From contig CALUQJ010000005.1 in the NCBI GenBank assembly GCA_944322865.1, positions 1 to 48,394 of the forward strand: a stretch of DNA of 48,394 nucleotides, written 5' to 3'. The position numbers were made by a program, and so were the translations under genes. Below are positions 24,664 to 32,583 of the stretch, piece by piece; positions within the stretch are counted from its first letter, which is position 1, and each line of letters begins with the position of its first letter. The notes beneath the pieces were generated by a model. The model was not told the origin of the DNA. It ran no database searches and was given only the letters and a program-made list of their open reading frames with translations. This stretch comes from Candidatus Gastranaerophilales bacterium. GTDB lineage: Bacteria > Cyanobacteriota > Vampirovibrionia > Gastranaerophilales > Gastranaerophilaceae.

Positions 24664-25323
24664 CTATATTTCTTTCGGATTAAGAACAAGCGGGTTGTTG
24701 TTGCCAGCTTGTAGTAATCTGATGAATTTCTGAACATCTGTTTCAATAGACGGGAATGTGTTGTAATGTATCGGAATAACCGTTTGAGCCCCGATCCATT
24801 GAGCCGCAATTGCAGCATGTTCTGCATCCATTGTATAAGTACCGCCAATTGGCAGCATTGCAATATTCGGTCTGTATAATTCTTTAACCAGCTTCATTTC
24901 TGAATGCAGGCAAGTATCACCGGCATGGTAAATTCTTACATTTTCAATATTCAAGAAAATACTAGCCGCACAGCCGCCGTAACTTCCGTCAGGAAGTGAA
25001 CTTGAATGGAATGCTGGTAAAAATATTATATTACCCCAGTCATAATGTATCCAGCCGCCAAGGTTTACATCACGTGTTTTGCAGCCCTGACCTGAACAGT
25101 ATCTTGCAAGTTCTGCAACAGCGGTGATTGTCGCATCTTTTTCTTTTGCTATTTCAATAGCCTGTCCGAGGTGATCTGAATGAGCATGGGTTAACAAAAT
25201 ATCTGTGATATTTCTTTCATGCCAGTTGTACTTTTCATTACCCGCAACATTAGGGTCGATTAATATTGATTTTTCGCCTACTGTAAATTCAAAAGCGCTA
25301 TGACCAATATATTTTAAATCCAT
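24664..25323 (-). CDS. UPF0173-type metal-dependent hydrolase (beta-lactamase fold)
   Basis: The start at 25323 has an AAAGGAG site and gives MDLKYIGHSAFEF, the usual N-terminus of this family; the frame is open 20 codons further without support. The 219-residue protein carries LLTHAHSDHLGQA (the HxHxDH metal motif), IYHAGDTCLHSEM, LPIGGTYTMDAEHAA and PIHYNTFP, all typical. Members resemble the ribonuclease Z / lactonase superfamily; the substrate is unknown. It is divergent from ribD across 62 bases. Confidence 0.9.
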   Translation of the reverse strand: MDLKYIGHSAFEFTVGEKSILIDPNVAGNEKYNWHERNITDILLTHAHSDHLGQAIEIAKEKDATITAVAELARYCSGQGCKTRDVNLGGWIHYDWGNIIFLPAFHSSSLPDGSYGGCAASIFLNIENVRIYHAGDTCLHSEMKLVKELYRPNIAMLPIGGTYTMDAEHAAIAAQWIGAQTVIPIHYNTFPSIETDVQKFIRLLQAGNNNPLVLNPKEI

Positions 25324-25373
25324 AACTACTCTCCTTTTGTACATTGCCGGTTTTAATATAACATTATTTGAGT

Positions 25374-25379
25374 TAAAAT
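25374..25379 (+). promoter_or_regulatory. -10 box of ribD, leaderless arrangement
   Basis: TAAAAT lies exactly 6 bases (acaact) before the ribD ATG at 25386. There is no ribosome binding site and no convincing -35 box. Confidence 0.5.
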
Positions 25380-25385
25380 ACAACT

Positions 25386-26423
25386 ATGCAATATGAAATT
25401 TACATGAAACGATGTATACAACTTGCAAAACAGGGTGAAGGATTAACATCACCCAACCCGCTTGTTGGTTGCGTGATACTTGATAAAGAAGGCAACGAAA
25501 TATCTACAGGTTATCATGCAAGATACGGCAGCAATCACGCCGAACGTGACGCTCTTCTTAAAATAAAAGCCGGAGAAGGGGCTACTTTAATCGTTAATCT
25601 TGAACCATGTTCTCATTATGGCAAAACACCGCCCTGCGCTGATTTTATTATAGAAAAAAGAATTAAACGTGTTGTAATCGGCATGACTGATCCTAATCCG
25701 GTAGTATCAGGACGCGGAATAGAAAAACTAAAAAAAGCAGGTATAGAAGTTATAACCGGTGTTTTGGAAGATGAATGCAAAAAGCTTAATGAAGTTTTTG
25801 TAAAAAACATGACTCAAAACAAAACTTTTATAGCACTCAAAACAGCAGCAACTCTGGACGGTAAAATCGCTGCCTCTAACGGCTCATCAAAATGGATTAC
25901 CTCGGATGCGGCACGGTTGGAAGTAAAAAAAATCCGCAACCGCTATGATGCTATAATGACATCTTCTGCGACAATTCTTGCCGATAATCCGACAATGGCG
26001 CACAGAAAAAAAATTATTCTGGACAGAGAACTTAAAACCGATCTTGAAGCACCCATATATAAAGACGGCGAAATTTATTTGTTTAATGCGACGCTTGATA
26101 TGTTTGAAGGCGGAGTAAATTTTATCAAAACACCTGTTACAAACGGAAAACTAGACCTGAATTTCGTTTTTGAAAAAGCATTTGAACTCGGAATAAAAAG
26201 TATACTTGTCGAAAGCGGCGGACTCTTAAACGGTTCTGTGCTGCCTTTTACGGATAAAATATATCATTTTATAGCACCGAAAATCACAGGTGATAATTCT
26301 TCTTTATCCTGTTTTGATTTTCAACATATTTCGGATATTGCCCAGTGCAAGAATTTCGAATTTTGTGAGGTTAAAATGTTTCCGCCCGATATATTGCTCA
26401 CCTACAGCCCTAAAAGGGAATAA
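25386..26423 (+). CDS. ribD: bifunctional riboflavin biosynthesis protein RibD
   Basis: RibD deaminates and then reduces the pyrimidine intermediate of riboflavin synthesis. The N-terminal deaminase shows the zinc motifs NHAERDAL and EPCSHYGKTPPC, plus SPNPLVGCVI. The reductase domain starts near residue 150 (FIALKTAATLDGKIA, then SKWITSDAAR) and ends with VESGGLLNGSVL. The 345 residues are slightly short of the usual 360-370, mostly in the reductase. ribE/ribA/ribH are not adjacent. No ribosome binding site is present; see the promoter entry. Confidence 0.95.
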   Translation: MQYEIYMKRCIQLAKQGEGLTSPNPLVGCVILDKEGNEISTGYHARYGSNHAERDALLKIKAGEGATLIVNLEPCSHYGKTPPCADFIIEKRIKRVVIGMTDPNPVVSGRGIEKLKKAGIEVITGVLEDECKKLNEVFVKNMTQNKTFIALKTAATLDGKIAASNGSSKWITSDAARLEVKKIRNRYDAIMTSSATILADNPTMAHRKKIILDRELKTDLEAPIYKDGEIYLFNATLDMFEGGVNFIKTPVTNGKLDLNFVFEKAFELGIKSILVESGGLLNGSVLPFTDKIYHFIAPKITGDNSSLSCFDFQHISDIAQCKNFEFCEVKMFPPDILLTYSPKRE

Positions 26424-26426
26424 GCG

Positions 26427-26441
26427 GCACACGAAGTGTGC
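26427..26441 (+). terminator. short hairpin after ribD
   Basis: GCACAC and GTGTGC pair across GAA and are followed by TCTTATATA. It lies just past the ribD stop. The stem is short and the T-run weak, so termination is only possible. Confidence 0.35.
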
Positions 26442-26510
26442 TCTTATATATTGGAACGATATTGATATTACAGCTCGCTTGTCCACTTTTTGGGGACCAC
26501 TTCACTTTCT

Positions 26511-26726
26511 CTATTCATTGAATACCGTTTTCTTTTTCAAATCTTTTCTATGGACAACAAGTCCGCACAGAGTGCAAGCCAGTATTTCGCCTGTGCTGTC
26601 AATAGGCATAAATATATGTTCACAGTTCTCATATTCACTATCCGAATTTGTGTCTGCAAGCGGATTGTAGCCTTCTTGTTTTTCCCTTTTTAAAAACTTT
26701 TTTACAAGCAATTCTATAAAATACAT
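26511..26726 (-). CDS. small Cys/His protein, possible zinc ribbon, downstream of cdd
   Basis: The ATG follows the cdd stop directly (TAG-ATG), so translation is coupled. The 71 residues have a basic helical start (MYFIELLVKKFLKREKQ), an acidic linker, and then CEHIFMPIDSTGEILACTLCG. That arrangement of Cys, His and a CxxC suggests a small zinc site. I do not know a named family; the tight coupling and compact motif argue that it is real. Confidence 0.65.
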   Translation of the reverse strand: MYFIELLVKKFLKREKQEGYNPLADTNSDSEYENCEHIFMPIDSTGEILACTLCGLVVHRKDLKKKTVFNE

Positions 26727-27110
26727 CTATAAAATAAAACCTTCCGGTAAAAGTTCATTGATTTTATATATTTTAAGTTCGTTTTCAAATTTTGTAATTA
26801 CATCAACGCCTTCATCTGTTTGGAATTCTTTTATTACCTGACGGCATGCTCCGCAAGGCATGCAATTTTTCATGTTCGGGGAATATATTGCAATGGCTTT
26901 AATCTTACGTTCACCGTCAGTTATCATTGATCCTATAGCGTTACGTTCCGCACAAATCGTCAGTCCGTAGCTGGAATTTTCAAAATTACAACCAGTATAA
27001 ATTTTACCATTTTCACAGAGTACGCAGGCTCCTACCGGAAATTTCGAGTATGGACTATAGGCGTTTTTTGATGCTTCTATTGCTTTTTCCATTAATTTTT
27101 CATATTCCAT
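26727..27110 (-). CDS. cdd: cytidine deaminase
   Basis: Cdd converts cytidine and deoxycytidine to uridines in pyrimidine salvage. The 127 residues are typical of the small tetrameric type. Seen are YSPYSKFPVGACVLC, GCNFENSSYGLTICAERNAI with the zinc ligand Cys and catalytic Glu, and MPCGACRQVIKEF with two zinc cysteines. An AAGGAG site precedes the ATG. Its product is a substrate of the uridine phosphorylase encoded at 43421-44191. Confidence 0.95.
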   Translation of the reverse strand: MEYEKLMEKAIEASKNAYSPYSKFPVGACVLCENGKIYTGCNFENSSYGLTICAERNAIGSMITDGERKIKAIAIYSPNMKNCMPCGACRQVIKEFQTDEGVDVITKFENELKIYKINELLPEGFIL

Positions 27111-27167
27111 TCTTGCGTCTCCTTTTTATTTTTAAATTTTATAATATTTTTTTTTATTTATAATCCA

Positions 27168-27194
27168 TTGATTGTATGAAAACTGTGGTATAAT
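27168..27194 (+). promoter_or_regulatory. promoter of the secreted 271-residue protein gene, leaderless arrangement
   Basis: TTGATT (27168-27173), 15 bases, then TATAAT (27189-27194) preceded by TGG, an extended -10. The ATG at 27201 follows exactly 6 bases later. No ribosome binding site. Confidence 0.65.
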
Positions 27195-27200
27195 AAAATT

Positions 27201-28016
27201 ATGAAAATAGTAATAAAAATTTTAATAGCAATATTTTGTCTGCTGCCTTTAGAGGCAAATGCAATAACGTTTAATGTTTTAACGCTGCCGGCGGATCTTT
27301 TTAATACACGCGAGAATTATTTCGGGTTTGTGGAGCCTTCTGAGATTTTTGCTGAGGATATAATCAACAATCTCAATGCATCCAAAGGCAAAGTTGTTTC
27401 TCCTGATTTATACAGAGTGAGATTTGTTCTTGATTATGATACTACACTGAAAAGCTCTTTGAATGCTGCATTGCAAAAATTTCATTATTCAAAATATATT
27501 GATTACAGGACATACAAAAAAGCGGCAGACAAGTTTAATGCGAAATCTGTCATAATTATAAGAAGTTATGTTACAAGCAAAGATAATGCACTTAAACGAA
27601 GTATATGGGATGTACTGGATATAACTTCATACTTTAACATATCGCATGATTTTTATCTTAATACAAATGTTATTTTACTTGATACTGTAAATGATCTTCC
27701 AATGTGGCAGAATACTTATGTCAAAAAAATAAGCAATAAAGAAGGTTATTTTATTGCGAATAACTATGCGCAGGCTCGAACCCAGTTTGAAAAACTGAAA
27801 AAATATTCACAACACATAGTTTCTGCTGATGCAGCGCAAAATATTGTATTGCGATTTTTTCCGCAAGTTGTATCCCCTATACAATCAAAACCTGTTAAAA
27901 TTGAAGAAACAAACGGTGGAATTTTAAGATTTGACAGCAATGTTCCTGCTGTTCCTTCATCACGTGAAAAACAAGAGGAACCTATGGATTATGGCGAAAT
28001 GCTACTTGATTACTAA
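27201..28016 (+). CDS. secreted protein, function unknown
   Basis: A signal peptide (MKIVIKILIAIFCLLPLEANA) covers residues 1-21 with a plausible cleavage after ANA. The 250-residue mature part is soluble and mixed alpha/beta, with segments such as FGFVEPSEIFAEDIINNL, FNAKSVIIIRSYVTS and MWQNTYVKKISNKEGYF. The order of a helix, a strand with VIIIRSY and later LPMWQN recalls periplasmic ABC-type or LptE-like small domains, but nothing is firm. It is probably periplasmic. It is convergent with the next gene, 7 bases apart. Confidence 0.7.
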   Translation: MKIVIKILIAIFCLLPLEANAITFNVLTLPADLFNTRENYFGFVEPSEIFAEDIINNLNASKGKVVSPDLYRVRFVLDYDTTLKSSLNAALQKFHYSKYIDYRTYKKAADKFNAKSVIIIRSYVTSKDNALKRSIWDVLDITSYFNISHDFYLNTNVILLDTVNDLPMWQNTYVKKISNKEGYFIANNYAQARTQFEKLKKYSQHIVSADAAQNIVLRFFPQVVSPIQSKPVKIEETNGGILRFDSNVPAVPSSREKQEEPMDYGEMLLDY

Positions 28017-28023
28017 GATGTCT

Positions 28024-28323
28024 TTATTTAAACAGATCATTGTTTCGTTTTTGTTGTGCATCTTTGAGATTTTGGTCATTTTGTTGATTGTTTTTATTAA
28101 TTGTTTCAAACTGATTCGGGGCAGATTGCTGTTTGGGTTTTGACATTTCATTTTGGGTTTCAAACTCCTGATTAGGTAAATTGTTGTTGAATACCGGTTT
28201 CATCTCAACCTGTGCCGGTGTATTAGCCGCAACTTCATCAAGTTCCCTAAATCGGTCACGCGCATCAGCGTACGCCATTATGCAAACCACTAATATTGAA
28301 AATATGATTAGATGTTTATTCAT
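28024..28323 (-). CDS. small secreted Asn/Gln-rich protein
   Basis: A GAGGG site precedes the ATG. Residues 1-20 (MNKHLIIFSILVVCIMAYA) form a signal peptide. The remaining 78 residues are hydrophilic and rich in Asn, Gln and Lys (NKNNQQNDQNLKDAQQKRNN), with no apparent domain. It is probably a periplasmic or surface disordered protein. It could be co-expressed with nothing else; it stands alone between two rightward genes. Confidence 0.6.
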   Translation of the reverse strand: MNKHLIIFSILVVCIMAYADARDRFRELDEVAANTPAQVEMKPVFNNNLPNQEFETQNEMSKPKQQSAPNQFETINKNNQQNDQNLKDAQQKRNNDLFK

Positions 28324-28419
28324 TTTTCCCTCATTATTATGTAGTGATTATAAACTATTTTATGAAATATTATATTAATCAGTCGTCTATTGTGTTTTGT
28401 TTATATTTAAATCTTTTTA

Positions 28420-28428
28420 TGGTATAAT
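28420..28428 (+). promoter_or_regulatory. extended -10 promoter of the M16-like gene, leaderless arrangement
   Basis: TGG-TATAAT (TATAAT at 28423-28428) is followed by exactly 6 bases and the ATG at 28435. There is no ribosome binding site. A good -35 box is not visible, as is usual for extended -10 promoters. Confidence 0.65.
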
Positions 28429-28434
28429 AGTTTT

Positions 28435-29646
28435 ATGAAAAGAGAAGAGAGATTAAATAATAATATAGATTTATTTTATAAAAGGAATGAGAACACACCG
28501 CGCGCAGCGTTTTGTATGAATTTTTCACTTAATCAGGTAGAAAAATTTCCGGGGCTTTATGCAGTAATGACAAGACTTTTTATGCAGGGGACAAAAAATC
28601 GTACGGCGGAACAACTTGCTGAAGAATTTGACAGATACGCAATAGAATTTATCTGCGAATTAAAACAGGATTATTTGCGGTTTAAATTTGTTTGTCTGAA
28701 TGAGGATTTTGACAAAGCAATGGAGCTTATGGAAGATGTTCTTAAAAACACAACTTTTGAGGATTTTGACCGCGAACTTATAAAATTACAGGGTGAGATT
28801 ACAGCGGAATTAGATGCTCCTCGCGCCCGTGCTTTGGAAAATTATTATAAAAATCTCTTTGACGGTCATAATTACGGTCATACCTACACAAGAATTTTGG
28901 ATAATATTCAAAATCTTACCAAGGAAGATGTTATTGCAGCATATCAGACAATTTTAAATAACAGCAGAAAAGTTATTTCTTTTGTAGGCGATTTAGATTT
29001 TGAAGATATTTATAAAAAATCTAACGAAAAATTTGGCGATTTGCCGGTTTCTTGCGATGAAAAACCTGATATGGCAAGAGCTGAACTAAAAGAGGCAAAA
29101 GATGTTGAGATAATCAGACAAGATTTAAATCAGGCACATATTGTCAAGGGGTGGATTGTTCCGACACTTGCAACAGATGACTACCCTGCTTTGCTATTGT
29201 TGAATATAATTTTAGGCGCATCAGGACTTTCATCACGTCTGTTTCTAGAGTTGCGTGACAAAAAGGGGCTTGCATATGTGGTAAGAAGTTCTTATGAAGC
29301 TTTTGCACTCGGAGCAAATTTTGCAATTTATATAGCGACAGAGCCTAAGAATATAGGGGTTTCACTGAATGGATTTAAGGAAGAGATTGATAAAATCAAA
29401 ACTATTCCGGTTAGTGAGGAAGAGCTTGAAAACGCTAAAAACAACTTGTTTGGCAAATGGGCATTTACACAGGAAACAAATAATCAGCAGGCATGTTTGT
29501 ATGCACACTACGGGGTTTTGGGATTAGGATTTGATTATCTGAATAAAGTCAAAAATGCAGTTAAACAAGTAACATCAGAACAGATTAAGGCATGTGCTGA
29601 AAAATATTTTAATGAGTTGGCAGTTCTTTCCATTATAAAACCGTAA
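28435..29646 (+). CDS. M16-family peptidase homologue lacking the zinc motif
   Basis: The 403-residue protein has the two-lobe architecture of M16B peptidases. Recognisable parts are LFMQGTKNRTAEQLAEEFD early, a middle lobe ending before DVEIIRQDLNQAHIVKGW, and the C-terminal lobe LNIILGASGLSSRLFLELRDKKGLAYVV with the conserved Arg/Tyr-type region. The catalytic HxxEH that should stand before LFMQGT is replaced by YAVMT, so it is probably not a protease by itself. In other bacteria an inactive subunit pairs with an active one encoded next door; no partner lies here. The location, cytoplasm or periplasm, is unclear because there is no signal peptide. Confidence 0.82.
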   Translation: MKREERLNNNIDLFYKRNENTPRAAFCMNFSLNQVEKFPGLYAVMTRLFMQGTKNRTAEQLAEEFDRYAIEFICELKQDYLRFKFVCLNEDFDKAMELMEDVLKNTTFEDFDRELIKLQGEITAELDAPRARALENYYKNLFDGHNYGHTYTRILDNIQNLTKEDVIAAYQTILNNSRKVISFVGDLDFEDIYKKSNEKFGDLPVSCDEKPDMARAELKEAKDVEIIRQDLNQAHIVKGWIVPTLATDDYPALLLLNIILGASGLSSRLFLELRDKKGLAYVVRSSYEAFALGANFAIYIATEPKNIGVSLNGFKEEIDKIKTIPVSEEELENAKNNLFGKWAFTQETNNQQACLYAHYGVLGLGFDYLNKVKNAVKQVTSEQIKACAEKYFNELAVLSIIKP

Positions 29647-29734
29647 TTTGCAGCCTGACACATCATTCTGTCTTTCAAATCCAGCGGAGAACTACCCTTT
29701 AACTAAGGTATATCCACCTTTTCCTCTACACCGC

Positions 29735-29838
29735 CAGCCCCTCTCTACCCCACTTCTTTTCAGCCCCTCTCTACCCCGCCTCTTTTCAGCCCCTCTCTAT
29801 GCCGTCTATTTTCAGCCCCTCTCTATGCCGTCTATTTT
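29735..29838. repeat. four tandem copies of a 26-bp CT-rich repeat
   Basis: Units start at 29735, 29761, 29787 and 29813. All begin CAGCCCCTCTCTA and end in TTTT. Units 1 and 2 share CCCC after that; units 3 and 4 are identical. The block is far richer in C and in strand asymmetry than its surroundings. It lies between the M16-like gene and its terminator. Confidence 0.9.
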
Positions 29839-29853
29839 CTCGCCCCCCTTGGA

Positions 29854-29884
29854 GCCTTGACCCTCAATGGGTCAACAGGCTTTT
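29854..29884 (+). terminator. intrinsic terminator after the M16-like gene
   Basis: TTGACCC (29857-29863) and GGGTCAA (29869-29875) pair across TCAAT, extended by GCC/GGC. A TTTT follows. It lies past the tandem repeats. Confidence 0.65.
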
Positions 29885-29894
29885 GCTCTCACTC

Positions 29895-30248
29895 TTACTT
29901 TGCAAATTCATCAGCAAATGCTTTTGCAACATTTAAAGCTTTAAGATGCGCATCTTCTACGCCGTCAGCTTTGTAAATTTCCTCGGCTTTCTCTCCGATA
30001 ACAAGAGATTTCTTGACTAATTCAGGATTGTCCAACAGTGTTTTTAAATCATTTTCCAATGAATCCACAGCTTTAACCTGAATTTGTGATTGCCCGATAG
30101 CCGCTGCCGGAACATTACCCAGATCTTTCTGAGTCATTTCCTTGACAGGTTCTGCTGGTACTGCTTTTGCGGCTTCTGCCGGTTTTGTTTCTTTCGGGGA
30201 TACGCCCGGTTGTATCGGTAACCCTGCGTTTGCGTTGATTTCTGTCAT
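29895..30248 (-). CDS. hypothetical Ala/Pro-rich protein, 117 residues
   Basis: A GAGGATAAGG site precedes the ATG. The first half is low complexity (KPAEAAKAVPAEPVKE); the second is helical (LENDLKTLLDNPELVKKSLVIGEKAEEIY ... ALNVAKAFADEF shortened here). There is no signal peptide or membrane helix. It looks like a small soluble protein with a disordered N-terminus. I do not recognise it. Confidence 0.6.
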   Translation of the reverse strand: MTEINANAGLPIQPGVSPKETKPAEAAKAVPAEPVKEMTQKDLGNVPAAAIGQSQIQVKAVDSLENDLKTLLDNPELVKKSLVIGEKAEEIYKADGVEDAHLKALNVAKAFADEFAK

Positions 30249-30337
30249 AGCCTTATCCTCACTTTTTTATCTCTATTACAGAATTTTTTGTTTTCGTGTT
30301 TTATGCTTTAAAACCCAAAGATTATTTTTTTTGCTAG

Positions 30338-30386
30338 TTTGTCAGTAAAAAATTACAAAAATTAATAATAAAATTTTGCTGACAAA
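30338..30386. repeat. inverted repeat TTTGTCAG ... CTGACAAA
   Basis: TTTGTCAG at 30338-30345 is repeated inverted at 30379-30386; similarity extends to 14 of 16 bases on each arm. It lies upstream of the histidine-kinase-like gene. Either a regulator site or divergent -35 boxes (CTGACA) could explain it. Confidence 0.45.
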
Positions 30387-30433
30387 TTTTATGTTATTAT
30401 TTAGTATATACTAATTATGAAAGTAATGCAACT

Positions 30434-31549
30434 ATGAACTTGACTAAATTATTAAATGCAATAAGCCACAAAGAAGTTTTGAATAACCTTCCTGATGCCG
30501 TTCTTGTCTTAGAACCGGACGGAAAGATATGCTGGGCAAATAAAAAAGCCGCTACCCTCTTTGAAGTAGAAAAATCAATATTACAAAATTGTAATATTGA
30601 TGACCTCGTAACAGAAGGAATGAAAGTTGTTTCAAAATCAGCGAATAAACGAACAACCGTTATGTCAGCAGCAGTAAGCGCATGCGCTAAAGAATTTTTC
30701 ATTGAATTGAGCGCAAGATTTTATCATGATCAATATTACGTAACATTAAGAGATGTAACAGCAATGACCGCTGTCTTTGATAATGCAGAAGAAACTAACA
30801 GGCTTACAAAAGATAAGAATCTCATGCTGGAAAAATTGTCTACTGACCTTAAATCGCCACTGCAATCCATGCTCGGATTTTCTCAGGCTCTGTTAGACGG
30901 TTTGGGCGGAAATATTACAGAAAAACAGGAAAAATATATTAAAATTATCAATAAAAACGCAAATGACATGCTGATTTTTATGGATAAGTTGTTGGATTAT
31001 TCTCAGTCTGAGGCTAATTATTTCAGACCTGAATACCAGACTTTTGATATTATAAATTCAATCCAGAGTGTTATAAGAGCAAATGAAGTTGCTTTGACTC
31101 TTAAAAATTTAACGCTGAATTTTGACAGCGAAGAGTTTGACAAAAAAACAGTCTGTTCTGATGAAAGTTTTGTTAAAGCAATACTTCAAAATATTCTTGA
31201 AACTTGTATAAAATTGACGGAAATAGGTTCTATTTCAATTAAAATATCAATGGCAGATCCGGAGATTGTTCAGGCATTGGATTTGGATATAAAAAATGAT
31301 AAAAAATATATGGTAATTACCATTACAGATACCGGTATAGGGTTAACAGAAACAGAAAAAGAAGATTTGTTTAATCCGTATCTTCATCTGGATAAAGTTA
31401 ACAAAAAGAACATAGTGCGTGCTTTCAGCCTTGGTATTGCATTGAATCTTGCTCAAAAACTGGATGGTACAGTTACGGTTAATTCAGAAGTTATGAAAGG
31501 CTCAAAATTCAGCATTGTTTTACCTATAGATAAGGAAGAAGATGAGTAA
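30434..31549 (+). CDS. PAS-linked histidine kinase homologue with degenerate catalytic motifs
   Basis: Domains in order: PAS (about 13-110; LPDAVLVLEPDGKICWANK), a DHp-like segment (about 125-195) and a HATPase_c-like domain (about 225-366). The H-box reads LSTDLKSPLQSM, so Thr137 stands where the phosphorylated His should be. The N-box reads LQNILETCIKLT, with Thr in place of the key Asn. The G1 box DTGIGL is intact, but the G2 box is FSLGIAL rather than GLGL. It is probably cytoplasmic, a pseudokinase sensor. Its end overlaps the next gene's start by 8 bases, so the PAS protein and the ABC ATPase are made together. No response regulator is near. Confidence 0.8.
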   Translation: MNLTKLLNAISHKEVLNNLPDAVLVLEPDGKICWANKKAATLFEVEKSILQNCNIDDLVTEGMKVVSKSANKRTTVMSAAVSACAKEFFIELSARFYHDQYYVTLRDVTAMTAVFDNAEETNRLTKDKNLMLEKLSTDLKSPLQSMLGFSQALLDGLGGNITEKQEKYIKIINKNANDMLIFMDKLLDYSQSEANYFRPEYQTFDIINSIQSVIRANEVALTLKNLTLNFDSEEFDKKTVCSDESFVKAILQNILETCIKLTEIGSISIKISMADPEIVQALDLDIKNDKKYMVITITDTGIGLTETEKEDLFNPYLHLDKVNKKNIVRAFSLGIALNLAQKLDGTVTVNSEVMKGSKFSIVLPIDKEEDE

Positions 31550-32582
31550 AGTTGTTTTAAAAAATGTCACAAAAATCTATGACAAAAAAAAAGTTATTGA
31601 TAACGTTGATTTGACAATTAATGACAAAGAATTTGTCGTGCTTGTCGGTGCTTCCGGCTGCGGCAAATCAACTATTCTGCGTATGATAGCGGGATTGGAA
31701 GAGATTACCTCAGGTGAAATATTTATAGGCGACAAAAAAGTAAATGATATTCAGCCAAAAGACAGAGATATTGCTTTTGTATTCCAGAGTTATGCACTTT
31801 ACCCGCATATGACAGTCAGAGAAAACATTGCGTTCGGACTGAAAATGCGCAAAGTTGACAAAGCAACAATAGAAAAAAAAGTACAGGAAGCCGCTGAGAT
31901 TTTGGACTTAACCGAGTATTTAGACCGTAAACCAAAACAACTCTCAGGCGGGCAGCGTCAGCGTGTAGCATTAGGACGCGCTATTGTTCGTAATCCAAAA
32001 GTATTTTTAATGGATGAACCTCTATCTAACCTTGATGCTAAATTAAGGGTACAAATGCGTTCAGAAATAAAAAAATTACACGAAAAATTGCAGACAACAT
32101 TTATTTATGTAACCCATGACCAGACAGAAGCGCTTACAATGGGTGATAGGATTGTTGTTCTTGATAAAGGAGTTATCCAGCAGTTTGACAGACCGGAAGT
32201 TATCTATGACAATCCTGCAAATACCTTTGTAGCTGGGTTTATCGGCTCCCCGCAGATGAACTTTATAAATGCTGATGTTAACGGCAATTCAATAGAATTT
32301 GACGGCTGTAGTTTTACAAATCCTAAAGATTTGGGCGAGAGGCAAAAAGTTATTCTGGGTATAAGACCTGAAAAAATGATTTGCGAAGGAGTGGTTAAAT
32401 TTTCAAAAGCCGTTGAAATGGTTGAACTTTTAGGTAGTGAAAAAATAGTATACTTTAATGTCGGCAACCAAAAATGTTCAGCAAAACTGCCTGCTGAAAA
32501 TAACATTGGCAAGACAATAGAACTTAGCATAAATCCGTCAGATATTTATCTGTTTGACCACGAAACCGGTATGCGGCTATAA
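31542..32582 (+). CDS. ABC transporter ATPase, MalK/UgpC/MsmX type, without permease genes
   Basis: The 346 residues have a complete ATPase: Walker A GASGCGKST (about 37-45), Q-loop VFQSYALYPHMTV, signature LSGGQRQR, Walker B VFLMDEPLSNLD and H-loop YVTHDQ. A C-terminal TOBE-type domain follows (ILGIRPEKM). This is the family that powers sugar or glycerol-phosphate importers, where one ATPase often serves several permeases. No permease or binding protein lies nearby. An AAGGAAG site inside the kinase gene precedes the ATG. Its coupling to a PAS pseudokinase suggests controlled uptake, an inference. Confidence 0.92.
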   Translation: MSKVVLKNVTKIYDKKKVIDNVDLTINDKEFVVLVGASGCGKSTILRMIAGLEEITSGEIFIGDKKVNDIQPKDRDIAFVFQSYALYPHMTVRENIAFGLKMRKVDKATIEKKVQEAAEILDLTEYLDRKPKQLSGGQRQRVALGRAIVRNPKVFLMDEPLSNLDAKLRVQMRSEIKKLHEKLQTTFIYVTHDQTEALTMGDRIVVLDKGVIQQFDRPEVIYDNPANTFVAGFIGSPQMNFINADVNGNSIEFDGCSFTNPKDLGERQKVILGIRPEKMICEGVVKFSKAVEMVELLGSEKIVYFNVGNQKCSAKLPAENNIGKTIELSINPSDIYLFDHETGMRL

Positions 32583-32583
32583 T

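Noticed and set aside
29735-29838. The tandem repeats as a CRISPR array
   Set aside because: There are no unique spacers; the 26-bp units abut one another, and no cas gene is present.
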